Part shown: piece after piece, positions 36,260 to 48,800 of the stretch | Numbering within the stretch: the stretch's first letter is position 1 | How the letters are laid out: every line of letters starts with the position of its first letter | The notes under the pieces: model-generated | Database searches by the model: none | What the model was told of the DNA's origin: nothing | What the model saw: the letters and a program-made list of their open reading frames with translations, nothing else | Source: Nigrospora sphaerica | Lineage: Eukaryota > Ascomycota > Sordariomycetes > Amphisphaeriales > Apiosporaceae | NCBI GenBank assembly: GCA_018287875.1 | Contig: JAGVVL010000001.1 | Location: 8,804,001-8,868,000, forward strand | Length of the DNA: 64,000 bases | Direction: 5' to 3' | Program-made: the position numbers and the translations under genes

Positions 36260-38236
36260 CTAGTACGTCTCGCCCAGGTCCACCGGCTTCTTGTGCATAA
36301 CGCTCGCTCGCCTCGTCGTGCTGGTCCGGAAACTTAGGGACGGCGCCCGCCCCGAAATGGTCGACGAGCGTCCCATGGCCGCCCGTCCCGACGCGGTCCG
36401 CGGGCCCGAGATGGTCGACGCCCGTCCCAGTACCGGGATCGCGCTGGACACGCCGGGCACCGGTATCGCACTGGACATGCCGGGCACCGGGATCGCACTG
36501 GGCATGGGGATGCTGCTCGTTTCGTCCGGGCGGCTGTAGCTGGTCCGGCTGGACCCGCGCCCGAAGTCGCTCTCGTCCAGCTCGTCGAATTCCATGTAGC
36601 CGAAGCTCTGCGAGTGGCTGTGCTGGCTGCCGCCCAGCGAGGCGCGCATCGGGGCACCCGAGGGCGTCCTGGCGCCGCCGAACGAGTTGCGGGACATGGG
36701 GCGGGGTACTTCGCTGCGGGAGGGCGGCCGCTCCGGTCGCGCGTACTGCGAGGACGAGAAACTAGCACGGCTGCTGGGCCGCGAGAAGGAGACGGAACTG
36801 GAGTCGGGGTCGTAGTTTTGGTTTCGGTTGGGCAGGGGGCCAAAGGACAGCCGCGACACGCCCGACATGCTAAGGCGGGGTATGTGGTTGCCCTGCGCCG
36901 ACTGCGGAGTGTCGTCCGCCGTCGACGACGTGGTCGAACCCGGGCCCCCGTGGCGGCTGCGGACCGTCCCCGTGGACGGCACGTAGTTGGACATGGCTGA
37001 GGTGCGCGGCGACGCCCGGGGCGGTGTTGTGGTGGGCGCCGGCAGCTTGGACCGGACGTTGTGGACGCGCGCCTCGAGGCGCTGCATCTGGGCGGCCAGG
37101 GTGCGGATGTGGGTGAGGGTGGTCGAGGCGGTGGAGCGCTGGGCGGCGGCGGCGCTGCGCTGCGAGGCCGTGGTCCGCTGCGTCGTCGTGCTGCGCTGCG
37201 ACGGTGTGCGCACGTTGGCCGGCCGCCCGTTGACGGGCGTGCGGGTGCCGGCGGCAGAGCGCTGGCTGGGGGAGGCGCGCACCGCCGTGGTGAGCGACCG
37301 CGGCCTTGGCGTGACGTTGTTGCTGGCCGCGGACGGGAGGCGGGGCACTTTGCGGTTGGAGGTCGGTACGGGCATCTTGGGCTTGCACGCCGACCGGGGC
37401 AGGCTGGTCGAGGCGTCCGACATGGGCGGCGAGGGCGGATCCTGCAGCGTCATGTCCTTGACGGGCGAGGGCAGGTCGACCTCGGGCGGGGTGCGGATGA
37501 GGGGCGAGCTGGCGGTTGAACGGGGCGAGTCCTCGTACAGTGGCGACTCGAGCACCGACAGATCCGTCGAAAGGGCCGTCGATTGGCGGTTCTCGGCCTT
37601 CTTGATCTTGTCCTGCAGAATCTCGGCCTCGATTTTGAGATCGGACAGCTCCTCGCGCAGCCGCTGCGTCTCGATACGCAGCGCCTCGCGCTCCTGCTCG
37701 CCGATCCTTATCTCCTCCTCCATGAGAACGGTCCTCTCAATGGCCTGGCTGTACTTGGATTCCAAGTCCTCGAGCGAGGAGTTCGTGTGCCGGGCCTGCC
37801 TCTCAAAGTCGTCGTTGGCCACCTCAATGTCGCGCAGCCGCAGCTGGAGCGTCCGGTTGGTGTCGCGGAGGGTGGTGATCTCCTTCTCCAGCCCGTTTTG
37901 GGCGCCGTTGGCCTCCATCTTGGCCTTTTTGCATTTTTCCTACAGGGCACGGGGTCAGTGGCTGCGGCTCTGGCCCTCGGGGCGGGCGCGCGGGCGCCTT
38001 CTACTTACCTTCCACTCGTCGACCTCGAACTGCAGAGTTTCGGCCTTCTTTTTGAGTTGGCGTTCCCTCTTTTCGGCAGATTCGAGGTCCTTCTCCAGTT
38101 CCTTCTCCAGTTCGTGGCTGGAGTCGCGGAAGTCGGCCAGCTCGAGGGCGAGCTGCTCGTACTGGCTCTTGTACCAGGCCAGCGACTCCTCGGCGGTGGC
38201 GTCGGCGCGGGGTGGTGAGGATGGTGGTTCGGGCAT
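36260..38236 (-). CDS. nudE: Nuclear distribution protein NudE / RO11-like
   Basis: Exons 38236-38009 and 37939-36260 (minus) are joined over a 69-nt phase-0 intron (GTAAGT...CACTGAC...CTGTAG), giving 635 residues. Residues 1-190 are almost all heptad-rich coiled coil with the family strings [46 protein letters not shown] and [18 protein letters not shown]. The rest is Ser/Thr/Pro/Arg-rich and disordered, with three successive SAIPV-PG-type repeats near residues 580-600 and a basic C-terminus ending DLGETY. NudE proteins bind LIS1/NudF and dynein and promote dynein-driven nuclear migration along hyphae. The start follows from the conserved N-terminal helix. Identification is strong. Confidence 0.93.
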
Positions 38237-38890
38237 GGTGGCGGTGGGGTATGTTGGCAGCGTGGTGGTGGTGGTGTGGTGGGAATGGTGCGAGTTTTGT
38301 ATGCGGGCACGGGAATGCAGCAGTCTAGCGCACCCACGGTCGCATCGGCCGTGTGTGGTGTTGGGTCCTGGAGCACCAAGTGGCTCTGGGCAGTAAAGTG
38401 ACAAATGAAAAGATAGCGTGCGGGCGACGAGTTGGAAATGATGTATTAAACGAGTTGCAAGGGCGAGAAGTCAAATGGGCAGCGAATGGTGGTGAACAGC
38501 CGTGGTGGCCGGCGTGGGTTCCGTCTGTAGGAGCGCCGGCGGTCAGTACTGGGCAGGCCGTCGTGCGTGCAGGTGGTGGTGCACCCTCCGCGGTTGATGC
38601 GACGGACGGAGTTGGAGGATGGTGGGAGATTGTAGATGGCTGGGCTGCTGCTGCCGCTGCTGCCGGGCTCACTGGCCCGGTCGGGCGCTCACGTACCAAA
38701 GGACTCTCCAAATGGCCGTGGCGGCGTCTGGCAACGGGCACGGCAAAGGGCGAGAGCAATCGGGAATGAAAAGCTTATGTAGTGGTTCCGCTTCCTTCCT
38801 CTCCTGTCTCCTGTCTCACTAGACGTTGCGGTCGGGTTGGGCGGTTTGTCGAGAGCGGTCGCGGTCGCAAGGCAGTGTGCACTCAGTGCA

Positions 38891-38918
38891 GTGCGTGCGT
38901 GCGTGCGTGCGTGCGTGC
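38891..38918. repeat. (GTGC)7 microsatellite
   Basis: Seven perfect tandem copies of GTGC upstream of nudE, possibly in its leader or promoter. Confidence 0.9.
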
Positions 38919-41900
38919 AGAGCAAATGGGCGCCGCGGCGGCTCGTCGGGGGGGGAGAGAGAGGTCGTCTTGCGTCGTCGGGTCGAGAAGAATAGAAGGA
39001 AGAAGCGTCTTACCGTGTCGTCATGTCGTTCACACAACTAGGAAGCAGAGGCGCTGTCGAGAAGCGTCCTGCCGCCGTCGTTGCTGTCGTCGGTCGGAGT
39101 CACAGCAGTCGGTTGGTGGTCAGGCGGCGATTCGAGACGGGACGAGAAGTCGAGGCGAGAGTGGATGTTGTCGCTCGCTCGCTCTCTGTTGTTTCCCTGT
39201 GCTAGCCTGCGTGCTACGGGAGAGCAGGAACGGGGGTCGGGACATTGGTCGCAGCGGATTGGTCCTCACTGGTCCCAGCGCTGGCCCGGGCCTGTTTCTC
39301 TCCGCAGCAGGGGTTGGAAAGGCAAGCAGGCAAGGCAGGTATCGCATGAGCATGAGACTGCGGAAGGGTACTTGGCTCGCCCGGTTTAGCAACCTCTTAC
39401 TTCCATACTGTGCTCAGTAACAGTACGGGAGAATGGAGCCCGTGTTGTACTCCGTACTTGACACATCCACTCCCCCCCCACCTCTGGCCGAGCTGCGCGG
39501 CCAACGCCTCGTCTCCTCCTCCTCCTTCTCTCCTCCTTCTCCTCCTCCCCATCCTTTCTCCCGCATCCTCCAACCAAGGAGACGCATCATCTGCTCCCCT
39601 TGCGTTGGCAATGCGCTAAACCCTTCTCGGGCACGAATCTGCTGGCCGGCCGACAGCAACCTTTGCGTGCCTTGGGCGAACAACCTCGAACCCACTTGGC
39701 GCTGGCTGCTGGCCAACCCTGGCAGGGGACGCATGTGCTCGTTCGCCCTGTCTCTCTGCTAGTTGCTCCTCTTGCGCAAAAAACCGTTGCGCATGCATTC
39801 CCTCCCGCCGGCCGTCCGTCACATGCCGCCTGCGATCGCTACGGGGGGTCGGGGTCGGCCGACGGCTAGGGCTGTGAGGGGACCATATGACCGTATTCTC
39901 GACCATGGGAACAGATCTTATCGCCCCTTCGACGCCGCGCGGTCCATCATCACCAGGGGGTTCTGGCGGCCAGCGAGTAGCCTGTGAAGGTGTGTCCGTG
40001 AGCGTGGCTGTGCTCGTACTGTGTACTGTGATAGCCGTGCTTCCGCTAACGGGTTGGCTGTCGGCTGTCTGTCCCGCGCCCACCACGGCGGTGGAAAGGT
40101 TCCCAGATGGGATCGCACGTAAATGCAACACTGACTCGTGTTTCACCCCGTGAGATCGACCGCTTTTCTCTATTCGAACGTCCATGCCACACCCCCGGCT
40201 GGCCAGTAACGAGCATCGGGTGCTGCCTTCTTCTCGCGCACCCCGATGCTTTCGCTTACTCTACTTTGGGGCCCAAGGCTATAGGCAGGATTCCCACTCC
40301 CAAGGGCTAAATGGCAACACCACGGCATTTCACCACCTTGCCGTGCATGCTTGAGTACGTACGCAAAGGCAGCGAGGAAGTATGGCGTCGGACGAGGCAC
40401 CATGTTGCCCGTCCAACCGTGAGCCTGTGTGTGTGTCTGTGTGTGCGCCAGCCTGCCATTCCTTGCGCAGGTACCTCTCATGCGCCTGTCATCTAATTAT
40501 GGACCATCACATCTCTTGTCGTTTCCGCCCGGTCCGCCCTCTTGGAGCCTCACGCAAGTGGATGCGAATGCCACGCCATCTCCTGGCGGGCTCACCACCC
40601 GGTCATCCTCATCAGCGGCGTATACGAAGTGATAATTCGCCCACGTTGGCCGACCGCGTCGATCGGCGTTGTGCGTGCAACCGTCCACAATTCGCTCACG
40701 CCCGTGCCTACGTGACTGCATAATCGCATTGACGGACGGCCTGCGAAGAACTCGGCGGCCACGGAGTGTGCGCCCGCGCCACTGGCGTTGTGTCGTGAAC
40801 CCCCCACAGGGGGTTAATATCGAATCCACCCCCGTACCCGTACCCCCCCGTACGGACGGCTTCCCAGCGCCTTCGCTTAACCATTTGGGTCTTCCCGTCG
40901 TGGGTTTGGGCCAAAACATTCGCGGCAGGAGAAACCACCAGCCCGTCAAAAAAAAAAAGAGAGAGAAATTGGCGTCCCTTCAGCTGGCCCCGGCGGCATC
41001 GGCCATGTAGCAGGGCCGAAATTACCTGTCGGCGCTACAGTTACTTGCCAAGTCCCCGTTTGGGAAATCCGGCGATCGGTGGCTTGAGCTTCTCGCCTCT
41101 GTCGAGCGTTGACGTTTCGGCGGCCTTGTCCTGAGATCCAGCAAGATCCGGGCTCCGATACGGGGACTTTGCTCGTCCACCCATCGCCACGCATGCATTC
41201 TCAGAGTTTGCGGTCTTCTCCCGCCGCCCAGCATGTGATGGGACCATTCTCGACACCGGCACGCTTTGGCAAGGCACTGCAGGCCATACTCGGCGGGATC
41301 TTAGTCTCCGGAAAGGCCCTGGAGCTTTGAGTCGGCTTGGTAGGCGATTTCGTGGTCATCATGGCCTGCTCGTGGCGTATGTAGTGTGCAGTAGGATGTT
41401 CCCTTAGTAGGTGTTTGCCAACATTCTTCGCCTCGGGGTAGCATACCCGTATTCTGTAGCCCTCCGCATGGGATGGTTTGCGCCTGGGGACGATGGTGTC
41501 TCGGGCAGCTGACCACCGACCGCAGGGCACGTGGTAGTCGAATGATCCTTTCACACTCTAAGTCATCCTACTGTTATAGCTACGCTGTAGTGACGGTGCC
41601 GGCCTGTCGCGAGAGGTTTCGGCGGCGTTAGAGACCGCCGGGCATTAACTTCACGGGTACCCTCTCATTCTTCACCCTCTGCGTGGCTAACCCAATAGGC
41701 CTGACGTAGTCTGCCGAATCCCCGGCCGCTACCAAACTTGGCCAGCGAATGCCCCAGAGCAACATCGACGACGGCCAACCTTGTGCCTGCGAGACGGCGG
41801 CACCCCGTCCGAGACGCTGGTCACGGGCTGTGCTATGACGCTGAAGAGGGCCGGCACTAGCCCCGACGGAGCGATGACTGACGCAGGCTGGCCCGCCGGT

Positions 41901-43532
41901 TTTACCTGCCGCCATCAGCGCAGTACCGTCGGGGTGTCCAGGGCACGCCCACCGCGCAATGGGACTCCACAGTGGCCCGGGACCGCGGCACAGACGATAA
42001 CGTGCCAGGCCCCCTTCCCCCCTTTCCCCGCCGCTGCCATGGGCCGCCGAGCATCGTGGCCGGCCCAGCTGACCTCATGTCGTCGCGGGTCGAAACGGTG
42101 GGCGACGGCAAGAGCCCGGCGTATCTACGTTAAAGTACGGCGGACCGCGGACAGCTTCTACGAGGCGTCACGTCCTACTCCCGCAGGTATAGCACTATCG
42201 CCGCGACCACACCAGTCCCAAGCTGCCAACATAATCCACACAAGTTACCGTGGACCTCTACGTACGTGAGAGGTTGGCAAATACGACAATTAGTTGCAGC
42301 ACAAGAAGCCTTGGCGACTCACCTAGAACCAGGGAGTAGGGGAGTGGCGTGTGTCCCGAGCTGACCAGCGTGACGAAACCTGTACAGCGGACGCGGCATC
42401 TTGAGACAGCCATGGAGCTTTGGCTGGGGACGGCAGACAGGTTGGGAAGCGGTTGCAAACACGGACGGCACCACACCGACGATGCGGGCGCCGCCCGGTG
42501 GGGTATACATCTCAGCCGAAGCATATGGCGACACGGCCCCAGGGGGACGTCTACATCAGCAGCAAGCCAGCGGATATCAACGCACCGGCGAGCAGGCCCG
42601 GCAACGCGACCGACTCCCGGATACTAAAAGTGAGAAACGGACACCGCGGGGGGCCTAGAAGTAGGAAGAACCCCGCCTCGGCAACCGACAGTCCACTAAC
42701 GACACACGGGAAGCGAAGGACCCCCTGCCCCCCCAGAGGCCGAGCGCTGCTCTTCCTTACTTTTGCCGAAGTGGCAGGTGCCGGTGCGCCTTCGTGTCAC
42801 GGGTCGCCCTGTCCTGCCCTCCATGTCCCCTTTCAGCTCACCCCACAGCTGTTCAGCCCGCACCGAGTGTGTTGGGGGGGTGGGTTGGCGTGGCAGAAAA
42901 AGCACCGCCGGATACCCGAGGGCGCCGCCACGCGGCCTGAACGCGCATCGCACCCCTCCCCTTCAACCCCCGCGGCCAGCGAGGCAGCTCGTTGCTTCCA
43001 GCCCTCCAGCTGAGCGGCCGCGACGCGGATAGCCTGGAGGAAAAGCCGGCTTCCGGCCCCCCTTCCCCCGACTCGACCGCCCGCGCGACTCGCGCGCCCA
43101 CCAGCGTCCTCGGGCGGGCCGCCCGGTGTTCCCAGTGATAGGGTTTCCGCTAGGTAGACCCGAGGCGGCGCCGGTCCACGGGAAGCCAGACGGCCGCGCG
43201 GGGCTACGAGGCACCGGCGCGGCCGCGCGGGAGGGAAAGGGGGGCCCCTGAGTCGCAGCCGCTTTCCGGCTGCTTGCCGGTTCCCCCCTCCTTTGCTCGC
43301 CTGGACGGCGCCGCCATCCGGCGGAACCCCTTTCTGTCATTTCTGATGAGACGGATTGACAATCGCCGATGGGGCGGGAGGGGAAGGCCGAAAAGCGGCC
43401 AGGACGGGCGCCGGCTTGTTTCATGGCGACACGTTGGCTTACCTAGCGGGGTTACACGACGCGCGTGGGAGCCGGCGGAGGGTACATCAGCTCGGTCGCA
43501 GTGTGACAAAGAAAGACGAGACACACACACAC

Positions 43533-43536
<4 letters not shown>

Positions 43537-43614
<78 letters not shown>
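43537..43614. repeat. (AG)39 microsatellite
   Basis: Uninterrupted AG dinucleotide for about 78 bases, preceded by a short AC run at 43520-43530. It creates artefactual Arg/Glu and Leu/Ser repeat frames on the two strands. Confidence 0.95.
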
Positions 43615-43618
<4 letters not shown>

Positions 43619-44276
43619 TGAGCAAGGAGGAAGGACGAGTCCCTTCGTCTGGTTCTCCGAAAGCCATGAACCTCTTGGGCATTGGGCGGAGCCCTTTCCC
43701 ACCCCAGCTGGTCCTTGCTGCCGTCCTTTCCACGGAAGGCGGGGGGCCCTCTTTTGCGAAATGGAGGAGGTCAGGGTAGCTGCAACCTGATGGATGATCT
43801 TAGGTCACGACCCCGGGCGATGGGTAAGGCCTGGGCTGCAGGGCTCGGCAGGGGGGGGGGAAGCTTCAAAAAACGTCCTCTGTACGGCGAGGCTTTTTCC
43901 TTGGCGTACCTGGCTTGTTTCTCTGAGTGGGTGCCTTATTTGTGTGCTTGTTTGGTCGGAGGTCGGGCTCCAATCACATGCCAAGCGCCGGCGGACGGCA
44001 GGAAAACGGCGGGAGAATAATAGTGTTCATGACGAAGAGTCAATTACTGCTTTCGCGTCGTCGTTGTGCATCGGCCGTGTCCTTTTTTCTCGAACGAACC
44101 GAGACGTCAATATCTAGTTCTAGATCTACTATCCGGAAATCTCCTGTAGTGGTAATCCAAAACGCCAGCCCAAAAAACCATTGTCGCTTCATCTCAAAAA
44201 ACACATTTCGCTCTCATCTCTTTTTGGTGGGGGAGGATTCCCATGGGGACCGGGAACCTGGCCGGCGGCCCGCCGC

Positions 44277-45812
44277 TCAGGCAAAGTCGGCCAGGGTCTT
44301 CTTGGCGCCGTTGTCGTACAGGCTGGCGAGGGCGTTGGCGAGCTCGGTCATGAAGCGCTCGTCGCTGCGCAGGTCGTCGCCGAAGAGGTGGCGGATGCCG
44401 ATGAGCTCGGCGGGGGACTTGCCGCCGGCCTTGGCCTTGGGCTGCAGGTCCTCGATGGCGGGCTCGTCGACGGGGCTGATCTTGTAGGGGGCGCCGGCCT
44501 CGTCGACGCCGGCCAGGTAGCGGAACCAGGCGGCGACGGCGAGGGTCAGGCGGCGCAGGGGCGCGCCGTCGGCGGCGCCCTCGTGCGCGCGCACAATCTG
44601 CTCGGCGATGGAGGGCATGATGAACTGCGGCAGCTTGCCCGAGCCGCCGATGCACAGGCGCGCGATCTCGTCCTTGAGCGTCGGGTTCGAGAAGCGCTCC
44701 ATCAGCGTCTCGCAGTACTGGTCCAGGTCGACGCCCGGGATGGCGGGCAGCAGCGGCTTGACCTCGCTGTGCATCATGGTGGAGACGTACTTGTTCCACA
44801 GCGGGTCGGCCAGGACCTCGTCGATGTACTTGAAGCCGGCCATGAAGCCGAGGTAGGCAATGGCCGAGTGGCTGCCGTTGAGCAGGCGCAGCTTGTGCAT
44901 CTCAAACTGCTCGACGTCGTGGACCGACTCGACGACCTGCACGCCGACCTTCTCGAAGGGCGGGCGGCCGTCGGCGAACTGGTCCTCGAGCACCCACTGC
45001 ATGAAGGGCTCGGTGACGACGGGCCAGGCGTCCTCAATGCCGAACTCGCTCGCCAGCAGCGCCTTGTCCGAGTCGGCGGTGCGCGGCGTGATGCGGTCGA
45101 CCATGCTGTTGGGGAAGGCGCCGTGCTCGGTGAGCCAGGCGGCGACGTCGGCGTCGCGGTGGCGGGCGAAGGAGAGCAACATGCTGCGCGTGATGCTGCC
45201 GTTCTTCTGCATGTTGTCGCACGACAGCACGGTGAAGGGCTTGAGCCCGGCGGCGTGGCGGCGGGCCTGAGCCTCGTACAGGTAGCCGAAGATGGTGCGC
45301 GGCGCGCCCTCGCCCGACAGGTCGGCCTTGATGTCCGGGTGCTCCTTCATGAGCTCGTGCGTGTTTTCGTTGTAGAAGTAGCCGCTCTCGGTGATGGTCA
45401 TGGAGACGATGTGGGTTTCGGGGCTGGCCATCTTGGCGATGACCTGCTCGCTGTTGCCGGGGGCGAAGATGTAGTCGGTAATGCTGCCGATGATGTGGGC
45501 GCTGGTGCCGCCGGCGCCGCGCTCAAGGACCGTGTACAGGTTGTCCTGGGGGCCCAGGGCGTCGCGCATGGCCGAGTCCCACGGGGTCAGGCCGACACCG
45601 CATATCGACCACTCGTTCTCCTGGAACTGCGAGAGGATGCGGTCGATGTACACGGCCAGGTGGGCGCGGTGGAAGCCGCCGACACCGACGTGCACGATGC
45701 CGTGCTTGGTGGCCTTGCGGTCGTAGTCGAAGGCGGCCACGTTGCGTTTCCGGATCTCCGGCAGGTTCTGGCTGCTGAGCCGCAGGGCGCTGGACTCGGT
45801 GCTGTGCGGCAT
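44277..45812 (-). CDS. Mannitol 2-dehydrogenase (NAD)
   Basis: An intronless 511-residue frame. It belongs to the long-chain polyol dehydrogenase family, which interconverts D-mannitol and D-fructose with NAD(H) in the cytosol without metal. The Rossmann nucleotide loop appears as GIVHVGVGGFHRAH (38-51). The family signature and catalytic triad are in HKLRLLNGSHSAIAYLG: Lys307, Asn312 and His315 (K-x4-N-x2-H). The length matches typical fungal enzymes of about 500 residues. The leader on the minus strand is C/T-rich, with a G10 run (plus strand) at about 45900-45910, as in well expressed fungal genes. Mannitol is a carbon store and stress solute in hyphae and spores. No mannitol-1-phosphate dehydrogenase or hexokinase gene is nearby. 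Confidence 0.97.
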   Translation of the reverse strand: MPHSTESSALRLSSQNLPEIRKRNVAAFDYDRKATKHGIVHVGVGGFHRAHLAVYIDRILSQFQENEWSICGVGLTPWDSAMRDALGPQDNLYTVLERGAGGTSAHIIGSITDYIFAPGNSEQVIAKMASPETHIVSMTITESGYFYNENTHELMKEHPDIKADLSGEGAPRTIFGYLYEAQARRHAAGLKPFTVLSCDNMQKNGSITRSMLLSFARHRDADVAAWLTEHGAFPNSMVDRITPRTADSDKALLASEFGIEDAWPVVTEPFMQWVLEDQFADGRPPFEKVGVQVVESVHDVEQFEMHKLRLLNGSHSAIAYLGFMAGFKYIDEVLADPLWNKYVSTMMHSEVKPLLPAIPGVDLDQYCETLMERFSNPTLKDEIARLCIGGSGKLPQFIMPSIAEQIVRAHEGAADGAPLRRLTLAVAAWFRYLAGVDEAGAPYKISPVDEPAIEDLQPKAKAGGKSPAELIGIRHLFGDDLRSDERFMTELANALASLYDNGAKKTLADFA

Positions 45813-48800
45813 GATGACGGGGGGAGGGTGGGTATCTATCGTGACGCGGGAGGGGGGAAGTGTCGTTTTGTCGTGAGCTTTCAGGTCGGACAGACACGGA
45901 GGGGGGGGGGTATGAGAATGAGAAGGAGAGGGAGGAGAGAATCGAGACGGGAGCAGATGCCTCTCGACAGCGGCAGGCCGGTCTATTATCTACTCGAGCC
46001 GGCGGCGTATGATGCAATGGGTATTGCGGCCTCGTCCCTCCTTCTCCCCATCACTGCTGCCATGTCATACAGTGGACCTGGGCTGCTAGTTTTTCGACGA
46101 AGGGGTCCAGATGTTGAGGATCCAGGGGCGGACTTCTCGGCGGGCAATCCAGGCTCGGCCGCCCAGTCCCGCCAGGCCCTGCTGCCCTGCTCGTCCTGCA
46201 CGCCCGGCCGCCCCCTGCTGTTCTTTGCTGCCCTTCCCCCGGCCCAGAAGGTCCAGCTCTTCTCGACGGCCGGTCGGTGTGTCTTACAACGCATGAGGGT
46301 GGCCCAATGACTCGTGGCCCATGTGGAGCGGTTTGGCCTCCGGAGAGGTCCAGCCCGAAGATCCTGCCAGAACCGGGCGAGGCCCAACACACTCTTATCG
46401 TTCCAGATGCGGCGAAAAGTCCTCCATTTGCTCCCCCCCTTCTCTCTCTCTCTCTTTCTCTCACCACCCGGGATCAGGGACCTGCCTGAACGCCCCTCCT
46501 CTTCCCTCTTTCTTTACGGAGGACAAATTGCATAATTGACTTTTTTGCGCGGGACGGACCCGGACATCCTGTTCCTCCGCCTCCTCATCTGCCTGACCAG
46601 CCCGCCAGGGCCGTCGTGACCCTCCCGTATGTCGCCACCACGCTTCCCCGTCCCAGCCAGGGCTCCAGGGATCCCGATCCAACCTTTTTTCTTCCTAGCT
46701 ACACTCCCCGGTTCCCCCGCTGCACCTGGCCCTCCCTCCCCCGTAGATAGTCGTACTATAGAAACGCACAAGCCTGCTTGGCACGTCCTTGCGTCGGTCC
46801 CGTCGCTTTGGCCGGCCGGTCTCGCAATGCCCCGCCCTCGCTTCCGTCTCTGGCCAATGGGACGCGCGCTTTCGTCCTGACTGCCGAGACACGGGGGGCG
46901 TTCGCGGCTCGCGGCAGCGCGGCAGGGGCGTCGCGGCTCCGGAGTCACGAGCAAAAGCGATGCCTGGTGACTTTGGGGGCCAGTATACAGTTGCGGCCTG
47001 CGGCTGCTCCTGCAGGTCTCTCAACCGCCCGTATATTCGAGGTCACCTGACACTTTCACCCTCCCGGGGAACCATTCCGGACCAAGCGCGCGGCGCTGCG
47101 TTGCTTCGTGGGTGTCGGTGTGAGCGATGCGTAGCATCCCGGACAGGGGCGGCGCACACCGCAACGCCGAGCGACGAGCGCGTGAGTGCCATCGACCGAT
47201 GGAGCGGCACGTGCGATAGATATTGGCCTCTCGACCTCATTGACATCCCCATCTGTCTTCTCTTGAGTCTTTCACCGTACAGTCTGCGGATCGTTGCTTT
47301 CACACGCATGCCGTCGTGATCCCCAATCCCGTCCAATCGAGGGCAACATCGCCAGCCCGCCACAGGGTGTCCTATCACGGCCTGTAGTGCAACGGCTGCC
47401 GGCCCATCAGCCAAGTCACCGGATGTTGGCTCGTTGCGACGTCCCGTCCACCAAGCTCGCGCCAATCGTTTCTCGCTAGGCTGCGGCTGGGCTACCGTTG
47501 TAGCGACGACGCCAAAAGCGTGGGCGGGCGTGGGTGAATGCGATGCGCTTCGCCTCCCGGGCGGGTCCCATCCCAGGGTCGCCGTTCCCGCACCCGCGTC
47601 ATCGGCGACGGGCGGCGGGCTCCATGCGCTCGTCAGACCCGGCGATTGCTCCGCTCGTAGGGCTTTCGTTCATCGGTCTTCGAGGCGGGTGATATCACAG
47701 CAGAGACCCAAAAGATACGACGTCCGGTGGATTACACGTCGGACCCACCCAGCTGCCTGCAGGGCATGACGTCAGGGTCCGAGGCGACGTAGGTGGCGAT
47801 GGAAGCGCGAGGAAGGGGAAGGCAGAGACGGCGTGGAGTCCCGGAGGGGATCCCGTCTCGGTGGACGGCGTATCATGCCACGACGCCGCCCAAGTCAAGC
47901 TCCCGAGTCTACAGTAGGCGGGCCGAGTTCGTGATGCTGCGCGTTGGAATGGGCGGCCATGAGGTAGGTGGTAGAGTGGAGAGAACCCTCCCGTCGCCAT
48001 CCCGACTTCCCTCGCTGGCCCGACGGGAGCCAAGGCGGCGGGCTGTCAATGATCCGCAGCTGCATGCTTTTCCGGGCCGGGCGCAGGGTCTAGTTGGCGA
48101 TCCACGATGCTGCCACCCGACAACGGCGACGGCTAGCCCGATATCTCCTCGGTGCGGGCAGCCCGTCGGATGCCCCTTCGGCTTCTCCAGGGGGCAAACG
48201 AGCACCGACATAGGCCACCCCGGGTCCCCGGGCAGTCGGAGTTTCCTCGTAGTTGAACACCGATGAAGGGCCCTGGGCCGGGGCAGGGATCACACGCCCC
48301 GTGGGGAAGGCCTGACACATGCCACCATGGCAGACTGAGTCACGACCAGCTCCAAGGGTTCCTTCCTCACTTGGTCCGTGAAAGAGTGCCACAATTGCCT
48401 AGATCGCTGTGCGGGACGGACGCGCAGCTCCTTAGCCGGACCCCATCAGTCACCCTTCAATCGGGAGATCCCATACGGAGCTGCTATGCGCTGAACATAA
48501 AAACGAAGGAGGGAGCCAGGAAGAGAGATGGTGGCTCCATCTCAGGAGCCCAGCCTAGTCGTGAATACCCTGTGTGAACACATGCTCCTGCTGCAGGCCC
48601 TCGTCCAAGAGTCCCTGACCCATCAAGAGCTCTCGTGAATAATTACCGGGGGCCGTCTACCCGCCATCTTTCATGGATGGTTTTCGTATACGGAGTAGGG
48701 ACCTACACAATCGCCGTCTGTCAAGCATGGCTAGCATACACCAGCAGCAGCAGGCTGGGCTTGGTCTCGTCCTGGTTCTCCCTCCCTGTTCAAAGGTGAA

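Larger units (their letters stand above)
38237..44276. other. 6-kb region without a recognisable gene; microsatellites
   Basis: It contains the promoter and leader of nudE, then about 5 kb of non-coding-looking DNA with many short overlapping frames. A (GTGC)7 run is at 38891-38918 and a long (AG)n run at 43537-43614. The last bases before 44277 are the presumed 3' untranslated region of mannitol 2-dehydrogenase. No protein domain or spliceable set of exons was found. Confidence 0.5.

Noticed and set aside
36987..38396. 469-codon plus-strand frame over nudE
   Set aside because: It overlaps the conserved NudE coiled coil on the other strand and has no domain of its own.
43274..43790. Arg/Glu repeat protein
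   Set aside because: The repeat is the translated AG microsatellite; flanking sequence is not coding.
44181..46310. 709-codon plus-strand frame over mannitol 2-dehydrogenase
   Set aside because: Antisense shadow of a well identified gene, with the same artificial Val/Gly/Asp/Leu composition.
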